From Ashinkailepas kermadecensis (Eukaryota; Arthropoda; Thecostraca; Neolepadidae): DNA of 64,000 bases. The notes beneath the pieces are model-generated. The model made no database searches and was not told where the DNA came from. It saw nothing but the letters and a program-made list of their open reading frames with translations. Below are positions 50,400-61,367 of this stretch, one piece after another. Within the stretch, counting starts at the first letter, position 1. The number at the start of each line of letters is the position of its first letter. The stretch covers positions 1 to 64,000 of the forward strand of contig JAOTOM010005095.1 in assembly GCA_034440615.1 (NCBI GenBank). Reading direction: 5' to 3'. The translations under genes were made by a program, and so were the position numbers.

Positions 50400-52593
50400 T
50401 CACTGCAACATGGGATTTTTCATTTCTGACAGGTTCAAAAAAGTAAATGGACGGTGATCGGTCAGAATGGTGAATTTCGATCCAAGCAAATATTGGCGTA
50501 ATTTTTGCACACTCCACACACACGCATAGGCCTCTTTCTGGACCACTGGCCACTTCCGTTGTGTCTCATTCAACTGTTTCGATAGGTACTGTGCCACTCT
50601 TTCATCTTCTCCGTGTTCCTGCACTAACACGGCTCCAACTGCTTCCTGGGAGGCATCCGTATATAATTTGTACTCTTTCGTGATGTCGGGATATGCCAGC
50701 ACGGGTGCGGTAGCTAATTTTTGCTTCAGAGTTTCAAAAGCAAGCTCACACTCGTCTGTCCATTCAAATCGGGCATGTTTCTTTGTGAGGTTTATAAGTG
50801 GCGTGGAGATTTTGCTGAAGCTGGGAATGAAGCGACGGTAGTATGAACACATACCGATGAATGAGCGGACTCCCTTGACATTGGTCGGGGCTGCCATATG
50901 TTGAATCGCTTCCACCTTCTCGGGGTTTGGCTTCCTGCCAGAGGCTGACACTAGGTGTCCCAAGTACTGTACTATTTCTTTCAAGAAGTCACATTTCGAC
51001 AGTTTTAGTTTCAATTTCGCTTTTCGCAGTCGGCGGAAAACTTCTTCTAGATGGGCCAAATGTTCGTCAAACGTTTTGGAGTAAACTATTATGTCATCGA
51101 TGTAGGCGGTTGCAAACTGATTTTGAATGCCAGACAGCACTTTGTTCATCAATTCTGCAAATTTTGAGTGTGCATTGCAAATTCTGAATGGCATTTTGCG
51201 AAAGTTCCACAGGCCCATAAAACATGTGAATGCTGTTTTTGGAATACTCTCCTCGGACATCGGGATTTGCCAATAACCAGCTTTCAGGTCCAAGGACGAA
51301 AAGAAGTTCTAACCTCCCAGAGAGGCAAGAATGTCCTCAATTAGCGGGAGTGGGTAGCTATTTTTCTTGGTCACCTTGTTCAGTTTTCTGAAGTCAATCG
51401 CGAATCTGTTACCTCCATCCTTTTTGCGAACGATCACGATCGGGGCGGCCCAAGGACTGTCTGAGTCCTCAATGATACCAGCGTCTAACATCACTTTAAT
51501 TTGTTCCTCTACGTATTTTCGCTGAGAGAATGGGGTTTTGTAAGGAGTTTGTCGGATCGGCGGGTTGTCTCCAGTGTCAATGTCCATTTTGATGACATCA
51601 GTCGTTCCAAGATCTGCGTCAGTCTCGGCAAATAAGTCGGTGTTAGCACGTAACAGCTGTTCTAGTCTGTCCTTGTCTGCACCAGTCAGGTGAGCCAGCT
51701 TGGCTTGAGCAAGCGGGTCAGAGGGAGCGGTTGGCGGTGTCAGTTCAATGTCCTGTGTCATGTCAATCAGGTTTTCCAAGTCAGAATCGTCTATAGTCTC
51801 AACGAATGCAATCACCTGCTCTGGGTGCAAGGAGAAATCACGAGTAGTGGTATTGACAATTCGTACTGGTACGCGTTTGTGTAGGTCAGGTTTCGCTATT
51901 ATTTCGGCTATGAACAAGCCAGGTTCCTCAGAGATCAGCGGCACGTTATCCAACGAGTGTACATGACAGTTTTGATCGACTAGTTGGACACGGTTGATGA
52001 AGGCTGGGCATTCCACGACAGTGTTGGCGGGAATGTTAACTCTTTCCTTGACTCGTACGAATGAGCTCGTTGGTTCACTGTTCTGTTTTTGCGGTCTGAG
52101 AGGGATCATGTTTCCTTCGATGCAGAGGGCTTTCTTCTCAAAATCTAACTTCGCTCCAAACTTCGTCAAAAAATAATTTCCCAACATGCACTCCTGTTTT
52201 AGATCCTCCACAATTTGAAATTCGAACGGTTTTCGGAATTTGCTCATCTCCACCATGAAGGTTCCGACTGCAATGTTTTTCAGGCGATGGCCACTGGCGG
52301 ATATCAGCGGTATGCAATCTCATCGGTCCTGTTATAATTTTATAATATTTTATCCGCGATTTTATCAAAAAAAGTTTTTTTTTCGAGATCAACGATATGT
52401 CGGCTCCCGTGTCCCCGAGAGAATAGGCTCTCTGGTTACCGATGTGAAGCCATGCCATAGGCGTGCTTGCCTTGATGTGAACTTGTTGGACGCGTGCCAA
52501 CATTTGTTTACGTTTTTCAGGGTCGAGTTTTTGTGATATTCTTCCTCTATTTTCTCGGTATTTCCTCTGTCTGAATTTGCTCAGCTCCATCAC
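50400..52593 (-). pseudogene. Protease, reverse transcriptase and RNase H (pol)
   Basis: Order on the minus strand: protease with DTGADISLIS (about 52400); a frameshift near 52300; RT from LLRANTDLFAETDADLG with AAPIVIVRKKDG, FAIDFRKLN and YPLPLIEDILASLGG. A stop lies at 51309-51311. RT then continues LDLKAGYWQIPM, AFTCFMGLWNF, catalytic YIDDIIVYS (about 51080) and LGHLVSASG. The connection is FIGMCSYYRRFI. RNase H is LYTDASQEAVGAVL, LSKQLNETQRKWPV and LTDHRPFTFL. The stop at 50400 replaces a codon before WAIMLSEHDC. All catalytic Asp residues of RT are present. The gene is broken by at least one frameshift and two stops. Confidence 0.93.
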
Positions 52594-52617
52594 GGTGGTC
52601 AGTCGCGACAGAGCTCA

Positions 52618-54060
52618 TTAGTTTTCCGCCTGGCTAATTGGCTGAGAGCGGCATCGTCTTCCAATGTGACCAATTTTGGCACACCTGATACAGATGGGTC
52701 TACCATCGGGAGTCCAGCGGTAAGCTGGGTGCTGGTCGGTGTTGGGTGGTGCTCTCCATACTCTGGGGCCCATAGGAGGTCGTGGTTGCGGTGGTCCATA
52801 GGACGGTCCTGACTGAGGTGGTCCATATTGCGGTCCTGGCTGAGGTGGTCCATAGCGTGGTCCTGACTGAGGTGGTCCATAGTGCGGTCCGGACTGAGGT
52901 GGTCCATAGTGCGGTCCTGGCTGATAGTTTCGTGGCGGACGTGGGTAACGTGGGTAGGTGGGATGGAACACCCGTGGTCCAGGCTGGGGTTGGTTCTCCC
53001 TAGGTGGCTTCTGAGTTTCTCGCTTGGTTGCCGCTAATTTTTCCACCGATTGGCCTATTACCATAACAAGTTTTTCCAATTTCACCACCTTGTCCTCTCC
53101 TGTGTCTGGCTGATTTGAGTCGACTTCCATCGGCTCCTGCCTTTGCACGCCTCTGCATACCTCGATTACCTTGTCTACCTTCTGTTCCTTCACTGCAAAC
53201 TGGATGGCTTCCTCCAGGGTCCGGAAGTTCTGTCTGTACAGCTTGTTTGCCAATGAGCTACTTTGGACACCTTTGTTAAAAATATCAATGAGATTTTCCT
53301 AAACCGTGGAATTTTCGACATCCGAGTAAGCTTCCCGTGCCAGTGGGATTAATTTCTCCCCGTAATTCTGCACAAGCTCATTGCGAACCTGACGTAGTTT
53401 TCGCAAACCCTCCTGAGCGCATTTGTTATCCGAGAGGTCCGAATATCTTTCCCGCACGACGTGCTTGATTTGTGTCCACGTCATAAGTCATAAGCGCGTA
53501 TTCCGCGAATACGCGCTGCATAAACTCGGCTGCAAGTCCAGTGAGCGTTTTGATGCAAATGATCTGCATCTGTTCGTCATCCATGCTGAAATTAATTCGT
53601 TCAAGTTGCCTTATTCATTCAATTAATTTGTTGTGACCATCTCCAGAAAAGGGTCGGACATTCTGTGTCATCCCTTGTGCTCTCATCTCCAAACGAATTT
53701 TTTTTTAAGCACTCCGCCAATCTATCAGTAGAAATCTCAGTCATAATTAATTACGTTAAGTTACGCTATATTTTTCAAAATTATTCGCTCACTTTTGTGG
53801 AGATTTCTATGTTTCAAATTCGGCTCGATGTTCACACAGTAGTTCTCACACACAGTATCCAGAACACGGTAGGTATACAGCACAATTATGCAATTTTTAA
53901 AACCGTTTTAGGTGGTCAAAATCCAAAAATAGTATTTTTAAAAGGAAGGATTTTGCTCGGACTTACGTAAATGAAGCGGAAGACGTTCTCTTGCTCGTCC
54001 GTGCTGAAACGGCGTGATTGAAAGTCCAGTTGGTGTTGTTCTAGTTGGGCTTGCAGAAGG
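52618..54060 (-). pseudogene. Gag with possible intron
   Basis: The capsid part includes PFSGDG (about 53650), EFMQRVFAEYAL, IKHVVRERYSDLSDNKCAQE and EGLRKLRQVRNELVQNYGEK. The tail has five 8-residue repeats of the type GPHYGPPQ, and a CCHC knuckle CIRCAKIGHIGRRC near the C-terminus. Damage includes a 7-bp duplication frameshift near 53485 and stops near 53300 and 53615. Upstream, LLQAQLEQHQLDFQSRRF and FRFIY run into a consensus donor gtaagt (53961-53966). An acceptor cacag at 53663-53667 leads in phase to NVRPFSGDG, so a 304-bp intron (53663-53966) is possible. Gag packages element RNA into virus-like particles (family knowledge). Confidence 0.8.
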
Positions 54061-54065
54061 TCGAA

Positions 54066-54164
54066 GAAAATTTCGCAGAAAGTTTCGCAAAAAGTTTTGC
54101 AAAAAGTTTTGCAAAAAGTTTCGCAAAAAGTTTCGCAAAAAATTTCGCAAAAAGTTTCGCACAA
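54066..54164. repeat. 12-bp tandem repeat in the 5' leader
   Basis: Eight copies of a 12-bp unit close to tttcgcaaaaag, with tttt/tttc and aat variants. It lies immediately inside the candidate PBS of the LTR element. Translations (KKFRKKF or NFLRNFL) are artefacts, although on the minus strand one frame runs on into the Gag-like N-terminus. Confidence 0.92.
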
Positions 54165-54166
54165 AA

Positions 54167-54184
54167 TCCGCGGTCACGACTCCA
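54167..54184 (-). promoter_or_regulatory. Candidate primer-binding site
   Basis: Two bases inside the 5' LTR, the minus strand reads TGGAGTCGTGACCGCGGA. Its complement has the layout of a tRNA 3' end (acceptor strand, one discriminator base, CCA). The 2-nt gap and the initial TGG fit Ty3/Gypsy priming. The matching tRNA could not be named. Confidence 0.6.
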
Positions 54185-54186
54185 CT

Positions 54187-54946
54187 TGTAGGAAAGTCCT
54201 ATATTGGCACGCGAAAGTCTAGCAACCTCGTCGTTTGCGATAACCCCAGTCACGAAAGCACCAGTTCTTTTAGCTGCCCTGTATTGCCTGCAGCACTCGC
54301 ACAATCACACGAGACCGACAGACACCGTACAGTACTTTCTCCTCTGAAGGTAAGCCGTGATACTCCTTTCCTATGAATTTAGAAGCCGAATTTAGTTGGG
54401 AAGCACGCGCGCACAACAGCGGTCCGCTCACTAAGAGAATTCAAGCCCGACTCTGGAGGCCGCACGGCCGCTAGTCACGCCTGAGACCCCCGGCCACTGA
54501 TTGGGCGTTGAGCCAGAACCGCCTATTGACGTCACATCTAGCTTCTAGAAGCTTCTACGGAAGTGGCTTTGCCTTTAGTGAAGGGTACTATGTGATATTT
54601 ACGGTACCCTATTTTGCAGTTACTATTACGGTATACTTTTACAATCGGAGGGCTTACGGGATTATACCAATTACGGTTATGGGACAGCCAAACGTATAAC
54701 TTTATGTGAACTGGGTGTGGTACCGGCTGCACAGTATTGAGGTCACATCTATGGCGCCGGGATGACTGCCGGAGAGGGGAGGGGAAGGTACAAAGTCCAG
54801 TGAACGGCCTCGTTGGAGTGGTGGCTGCTTACGTCGGCATCAGACAGGCGGACGCCGTCTAGGTGCCGGAGACTTGTCGCGCCATGAACGGAGGAGGAAG
54901 GGGCTGAATTTATGGGATCAAGATGCTCACAACTAACTCTCTTTCA
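54187..54946 (-). repeat. 5' LTR
   Basis: 760 bp, plus-strand start tgtaggaaagtcc and end ctctctttca, followed by the target duplication CAAC at 54947-54950. As the 5' LTR of a minus-strand element it would hold the promoter. Confidence 0.93.
54527..54556. promoter_or_regulatory. CRE-like and heat-shock-element-like sites in 5' LTR
   Basis: TGACGTCA at 54527-54534 and cTTCtaGAAgcTTCt at 54542-54556, both unchanged relative to the 3' LTR copy, although each LTR pair position differs at about 3%. A CCAAT box is read on the minus strand nearby. The function is untested inference. Confidence 0.45.
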
Positions 54947-54950
54947 CAAC

Positions 54951-57204
54951 CACTTCAGATGTCTTCAGCACCTTGACATCCCACTGCGCACAAAAATGGT
55001 AAATTGATCTCTTGGTGCTTCAAAGTTACCCTAATGGCACATTTCAGATGTTTAAATGTCCTCTCCCCAGAGCTTTCTATTGCCTCGTCTGTGACTGCTA
55101 TAGTTTCGCAGCTTATGGAGGTGAATTCGAAGCCTGGTTTCGGACGTGTTACCTCTGGGACTTCCAGATGACAAAATTGTGCATGGTTGTCGGCATTAGT
55201 TGTGACAAAATACAAGGTACAAGTACTGATATATATATGCAATGTGTTTTCCCTGTGGAAAATGCTATGAAGAACATATCATACCTAAGTTGTGCTCAAG
55301 ATTACCGGTCAAATGAAACGTTCAACCACTTCTTGTATTGATTTAGTGACGTTTTTGTCGCGCAGGGTCTGTACTAGTGAATCTCTAGCTCATTGTTATC
55401 ATCGATCATACCATTCATAAAGTATTTATATTATTTAATCACTGCCACTAATCTAACCTAGCCCAGTCTAACCGCCTTAATGTCATTCCTAAGCTGAAGG
55501 TGATTCCTAGCTTCATAGCTTTGAAGCTAATTGATGGTATTTATCGCAGGAAGAAACGACTTTTAATCGCATGATCAGTGAAAGAATTGAGTTGGGAGAT
55601 CCAATGCATGCTTTCCGTCGCACTTTGTAACGCTCAGACATTCCAAATCGATATGGTTGCATAGTACATGCATCTATGTTCCCTGCTTGCTATAGTATCT
55701 TCGGAAACATGTAATATATATGCATAAATATATATATATATATACATAGAATGCTGAAATGCTTAGAATAATTGCATGGGAAAGCGCCGTACTTTTCTGA
55801 AAAGTGCAAATATATTCCCCGAAGTGATATTAATGCAATGAAATGGGATGCTTACTACCTTTAGATGTAGGTGGTAGTTGTACCCGGCTACAAATATATC
55901 TCTATGTTGCGGTGGCGGCATGCATTACGCATTCGTGTGTTCCGTATTAGCAACAGCAGCGGTGTTGGAGACGTGGCATTCCCTACGTGTCTTTGTGTTG
56001 ACCGAAGCGGTCGGTTAAGCCCCGGAAGTCCGTCGTCAGTTTAGCCCAGAGGCTTCCCTGTTCGTCCAGCACTCGTTTGGTCGTGGTTCGAATCGGGGAT
56101 GGCGCGGATGCTTTTCTCTGGGCCTCATGACATTACCCTTACTTCTAGGGATACACGGAGGGTATGCTACTGTTATTTCATTGCCGGATTAGACAGAAAG
56201 GAGTCGGTGGCAAATGGGCGTCTGTCACGGTGAGCGCAGTTGTGTCTCGATCTCGGCAGTGGTGGGTTGTGTCTGGTGTCGTTGCTCGCAGCGTCCTGCT
56301 CTGCTGTAGCCGCGTGGCACCCGCTGGGCGCCTACATCCCTTGATCTTCGGGTCGCCAGTCATCAGGGCCCTAGTGGTTGCAGGACAGTCCACCAAGATC
56401 AGGCCGCGTGTCGACTGCTGCCAAGGTAGGTGCTGCCTCTCTCCTTGCACCACCCTGAACGGTACACACGTCTTGAGTGTCTCTCCTGTTCCCCAGCGTC
56501 TCGGTGATGTGTTCCACATACGCGACTATGCTGCCAGCTCTCGGTGATGTACAGTTGGCGAGGTTTCCATTTCTGGGTGACATGCACGGTGCGCGTTTGG
56601 CCGTGTGTCCTGCAGTCGCCGTGGCCTTGCTGAAATTAGCGACGCCTGTCGCCGTTGAGTTCATATGTTTCGTTGCGTTGAATTTCGGCTCATGTTTTAG
56701 ACGCTTGACCAGTGATGCAGTGATGTCACATGCCGCTACATATCGGTGGTTATCGCTCCCTGTACAAGGAACTACTACTAAGTGCAGCCGTGAGGTGACT
56801 TCCGCCAAGTTCCCAGGCCCAAGAGAAAGTGGTCATAGAAAGTGAGCACAGATAAGTAGCGTTTCCAAACCAGGAGTCCTCAAACACCTATATAGATTTC
56901 GGGTTTCAAGATTGTTGTGTGGCTAATGGCTTAATACAAATTTTGTCATGCCCCATGTTTGGAAAGTTCCTCAAAATATAATGAACAATTTTGTAAGTTA
57001 AAAAAAATCCATTTCGACGCTTTCTGTTTCAATTCATCGTTTTAGCCTAACTTAACAACGAAAAAATCGAGTCCGAATTCTTGCTGGAGGTGGCTTTATG
57101 GACCAATGTCATGTGCCAAGCAGTTTGTTGCATGAAAAATGGCCGCACCATCTGATGTGATGAATTCCAGTTCAAAGGCAGACTTTTGACAAAGAGATTA
57201 ACTC
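54951..57204. other. No gene seen apart from a tRNA-like segment
   Basis: Resumes the about 77-bp tandem repeat for about 35 bp, then enters mixed DNA with short chance frames and a short TA array near 55730. Confidence 0.45.
55995..56100 (+). other. tRNA-like (SINE head?) segment
   Basis: A perfect pol III B-box core GGTTCGAATC at 56085-56094 and an A-box-like tgaccgaagcgg at 55999-56010. The spacing fits a class-II tRNA or a tRNA-derived SINE. No full cloverleaf was folded by hand and no second copy was seen. Confidence 0.3.
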
Positions 57205-58030
57205 CGTCTTTCCGGTCAGATCCTCACACCCCGTCTCGGGGGGGGGGGGGGGGGGTTGATGCCTACCCCACTCTAATCTCCAAACTAAGCGTCGCACGAA
57301 AACCAAAGAGATGTTATCGGAAAGCGCTCGACGAGAAGGGTCAGAAACCCCCTCCCAACATTTTAACCCCCCAAAAGTGACGTCACTAGGGGTTCTATGT
57401 GTTCACGACTGACATCATGCTTTGGCTCTGCGGAGTTAATTTTGGGGAAGATTTGAAAAATAAATTTATTTGGAATCAGAAAAAGAAGGCGAAATCGATC
57501 ATGGCCATACATTTGTGCTGCCCAAAAATCAAAATGTTAAGTTTTGGACATTTCGAAATTTTGAGTTTTCAATTTCCTTTAATTTTTCCTTTTCTAACGG
57601 GTAGAGCGGACCGCAAACGTTGCTTGAATTTACCTTGCTCCCATAAAATGCTTACTTTAGCCAGAATCTTCGATTTTAGCCCTAACAGGCAAATATGCAT
57701 AACAAATAAGTCATCAAAAACGAAAAAAACTAATTCCTCAGGTGCGTTTTGTTTCATCCCTCAAGATAAACAAACGCTGAAAGTTACATTCGAATATCTT
57801 TATCCTTTAAAGCGTGACGACTGGTTTAACTTTTCTGGAGGTGACCTCACTTGACCTTCACTAACTCGTTGACCGTAGATGATCTGACCTCAACATTTTG
57901 ACACAACATGCCAAATTGATGTGGGAAAAGGTATGCCAAATTTCAGCGTGCTACCCCTCGCCGTTTTTTCACTATCGGCGGAAAACCCTAGAGGGGCGCA
58001 TATCAACCCCCGAGACGAGGCGGGTTAACG
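57205..58030. mobile_element. MITE-like repeat, copy 2
   Basis: The left end has cccgtctcggg, a G run, then ggttgatgcctacccc (57230-57268). The right end (57990-58020) is its inverse (gaggggcgcatatcaacccc, then cgagacgagg). Arms are about 28 bp apart from the G run. The inside matches copy 1 at 41.15-41.83 kb, including agtgacgtcactaggg and ggaggtgacctca. There is no transposase, so it is non-autonomous. Confidence 0.7.
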
Positions 58031-58119
58031 CACCGACACGGTCGCCTCGGTGACTTGTCCCCGGCCTTATGGAGCCAGTTGCCAACTGACACTCCTAGCT
58101 GGCGGCCATGCGAACGCAT

Positions 58120-58196
58120 GAAACGACTCGAACCCTGTCTTGCCGGGACATGGGAGACCAATGCAAACCGGTGGTTTTACCAACTATGGCGGTGGT
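58120..58196 (-). other. tRNA-like segment next to the MITE
   Basis: On the minus strand an A-box-like TAGTTGGTAAAACC (58173-58186) and a B-box GGTTCGAGTCG (58124-58134) are spaced as in a tRNA, with an imperfect anticodon arm between them. It is probably a tRNA-derived SINE head or a decayed tRNA. Confidence 0.35.
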
Positions 58197-59391
58197 ATTC
58201 TAACAATACCGATACAAACAAAAACATAAACATGACATCTGAACGTAAACTAGCAATGACAAAAACATGAGGTATGCCATGATAAGTGTCACAGGCTTGA
58301 GTAAACCAGATTACATTATATAATTGAACCGAGGCTGGAAGGGTAGATAAGAGTAAGGATCCGAATGTGACTCGGGATGCTGATAAGCAATTGCCTGCGC
58401 AAAATGGTTGACAAAATGGTTGAATGGTTGGCTGCGCAAAGTGGTTGACTATTTTGGACAGTTCATTGGCTTAACCCGTGTCAAACTAGAACGAATGCAA
58501 CACATTTTTGTGTAATGTTTTCATTGAAAATAGTTGTTTTTAGTGTTCTGACGAGAAAATCCTGATGACATCAGTCGATATGTTACGCAGACGGATCCAA
58601 CACTGCTACCGGAACGGCGCGTGCATCTGCAACTGGGACAAGATCGTTCACCTCACCACCGGTTATGGAACGATTAGCATCGCCTGCACGCGCTACATTA
58701 GCTTATTAGTACATTATTACATAAGTACATTAGCGCGCGCGTGATGGGAATATAATAGCCTGGACCAACAGAAGCGAAATCCAACATATTCTGTTGCAAT
58801 ACTATCAACTAGGACATATATCAAATCGCATGGCGTAAGATTAATTAACCTGAACCAACTGTACCACCTGAACCCACATGAAACAAAAGGAAATAATTTG
58901 CAATAATGTTTTCTGTTGTAATTATTACCACGGTCTCTTCCCGATCTGTCGACATCGAGACGGGAAACATAATCGCCCTCCACACAAGCAGGTATGTGTA
59001 CAAGTAGGATCTGGTGCATATTAAAAAGGCACTTTGCCTTGTCGAGGACGGGGTTGACATGCAATTTTACCTATTTTACTTTCCTTATTGTACATTTCAA
59101 CTTACTCACTAAGCAGCTGCCTTGCTATGCAGTCTTATCCAGCAAATTCGTCTGATTAGGACATGATAATGAGCCCAACTGCATTGAATCGATCAGCTAA
59201 GAGGATAGTTCCCTGTTGGGCTCTAGATCCTTTTGATATCACTGGTAACGAGCCTGCACATGCTGCCGCTAAGCGTGCCGAACAATCTCTATGCACCGAA
59301 ATATGGCTTCTTCCTACATGAGGGAAGGTTGGGCGCTTGGTGCTCGGTCTTTAATGAATGACCTACGTTCTATTCCGCTATTCTACGTTTA
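58197..59391. other. No gene seen
   Basis: Mixed DNA with a short aaatggttga triplication near 58400-58450. No domains were recognised. Confidence 0.45.
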
Positions 59392-59652
59392 TGACCAGGA
59401 TTATGGTTGACCATTCCCCACCCATCACCAGGTTTATAGCTGACCATTCCCCGTCCACGACCATGTATATAGTTGACCATTCCTCACCCACGAGCAGGTC
59501 TATCACTGACCATTCCTCACCCACAACCAGGTCTATGGCTGACCATTCCCCGCTCACGAGCAGGTCCATGACTGGCCATTCCTCACCCACAACCAGGTCT
59601 GTGGCTGACCATTCCCCGCTCACGGGCAGGTCTATGGCTGACCATCTTCTGC
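59392..59652. repeat. 33-bp tandem repeat
   Basis: About eight copies of a 33-bp unit built on ctgaccattcctcacccac. The unit is 11 codons, so a plus-strand frame (59358-59792, 144 codons) stays open through it with repeats of the form ADHSSPTTRSM. The non-repeat ends of that frame show no domain, so coding is doubtful. Confidence 0.93.
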
Positions 59653-60431
59653 GTGGGCGGCACAACCCGAGCCGACAGAGGTGCCGTTGGTGTGCTGGGA
59701 GTCAGTCGGGCAGAGTCCGTATGTCGGGCATGTATTTGAACACTCCCCGAAAATGCGACCGCCGTCAGACAGTTGCTGACGAGTCCCGATAAGGGTTAGA
59801 TATTACATGCAGACATAGCGAAAGCATGCACACGGGCAGCACTTGCCGATGGAGTCGACGTTCCGATAGCCTTCATGGGAATCTGAACTGTTGCATCTAA
59901 AATTTCACTGCTTGTAACATATATGTCAATTTCGTGAAACAAGCTTTGATAAGCTATGTTGTAGGTGGTACTCATCAGTAGATATTTACCAAATTCAGTG
60001 GTGCATGCATACTAGGCACATTGTATTCGTAGAGGTAAGTAAAATGGAGACAGTGGCAAGCAAACTGGTCGGTAGTTGCCAATATCCGTATTGCCAGTAT
60101 CCGTTTTTTGGTTTGATTTATGCAGCATTTGTGAGAAAATACTATGTAAGTTATTGTCAGAAGTACAATTAGTCGTCGCCACTAATCTGTTCTTGTAATT
60201 ATTCCATATCTACTCCCTCTATCTTGTTGCAAGACGTGCGAGACTTTGGAGGCAGTTCCCGTCACGAGTGTGGCTACATAGAACCGCTGCGTGCGACAGC
60301 TTCCACTGCCATCTGGGCCGCTCCACTGGCCGGGTTCAGGCCACGGTTCTTCCAGATACTATTGGGCAAACAGGCCCGCAACAGCTGATTGCGGTTGTAG
60401 GCGATTCTCCCGTCGTGAAAACCCGTTGACA

Positions 60432-61367
60432 TAACACGCGCACTGGAGGGGGGGCGAAATCCGCCCACCCCTTCAGTTTTTCGTACATAACTGCAGATTG
60501 TACCGGTCGATATAAGTGATTTTCTGCGTACCTGCTTAGAAATGACCGGCGCGTCGTTTAAAGTAAGAAAAATGGAAATCGTCCGAAAATTGTTTCATGT
60601 TAGGGGCCGTTAAAGTCAAAACATTTCCTGGCGCCAGACCACAAAAATCGGCGCTGATGCGCTTCCCGTATATTCGCAAAAGGGGAGTGTTCTTGACAAC
60701 ACTAGCGACTTGTTTGATGTATATTGATATGCTATATAGTTTCAAGGTCATGTTAGGTCACCGAGGACAAGTCAGGTCAAGTTCATGACAGGTTAATGGA
60801 ACCAAACATGATCAACTGAAATGTTGTCATAAATGCACTACTGTTTGTCATTTGTACTGTTTGTCATTGCGTTTCCATACTTTATTCATGTACTTCACTC
60901 CTTTCTTCGCGAAGCCGATTGCGCCGAGCTGCCCGACGGAGCAGTCGGGCGGGCGGCCCGGTTCCGGTAACTGGAACAGGTAACTGACCTGATAAAGTGC
61001 TGCCATATAGGTGACCTGAGGTCAAATGTCGGGTCTAGAATCTGCAGTGCATCATTAGTAATGTCCAAGACATCATTAATGCCCATTTTGGAGCATTTAA
61101 ACACAATCACAGTGATCCATAACAATGACAAGCCAAGCCACGCAAAACAAGAAATTTTTGACAAATGTGACCTCATTTGACCTTGAAGATATTAACCTAG
61201 GTTCATGACATTTGCACACAATAGAGTTCACTACAGTACCCATCCACCCTGCGAATTTCGTTCCTCCAGCTTTAGTAGGAGCCGAGATCTTAGGGGGGGG
61301 GGGGGCGGAATCCGCCCGCCCTCCAGTGCGCGTCATTTTCAGAGGCCCTCCAGGGCGCGTGTTAACA
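60432..61367. mobile_element. MITE-like element with GC-rich inverted ends
   Basis: The left end taacacgcgcactggaggg (60432-60450), followed by a G run and cgaaatccgcccacccc, is matched in inverted form at 61292-61333. The outer part is matched again at 61347-61367. Inside there is no transposase. Several AGGTCA/TGACCT hexamers occur, at 60745, 60755, 60774, 61012-61026 and around 61168. Confidence 0.7.

Larger units (their letters stand above)
38424..54946 (-). mobile_element. Ty3/Gypsy-type LTR retrotransposon, 16.5 kb
   Basis: A complete insertion on the minus strand. The LTRs (38424-39185 and 54187-54946) are in the same orientation and about 97% identical by eye, begin TG and end CA, and are flanked by CAAC on both outer sides. 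Rejoining the flanks restores a unit of the neighbouring tandem repeat. The 5' LTR is on the right. Inward from it are a candidate PBS, a tandem-repeat leader, gag with a CCHC knuckle, protease, RT, RNase H, integrase and a long acidic tail ending at 48113. Ty3/Gypsy order (RT and RNase H before integrase) is clear. The further 8.9 kb before the 3' LTR is not explained by standard genes. Many stops and frameshifts mean it is inactive. Confidence 0.93.

Noticed and set aside
54014..54177. Basic KKFRKKF peptide as a possible antimicrobial or nuclear protein
   Set aside because: It is a translation of the 12-bp leader repeat, antisense to the LTR element.
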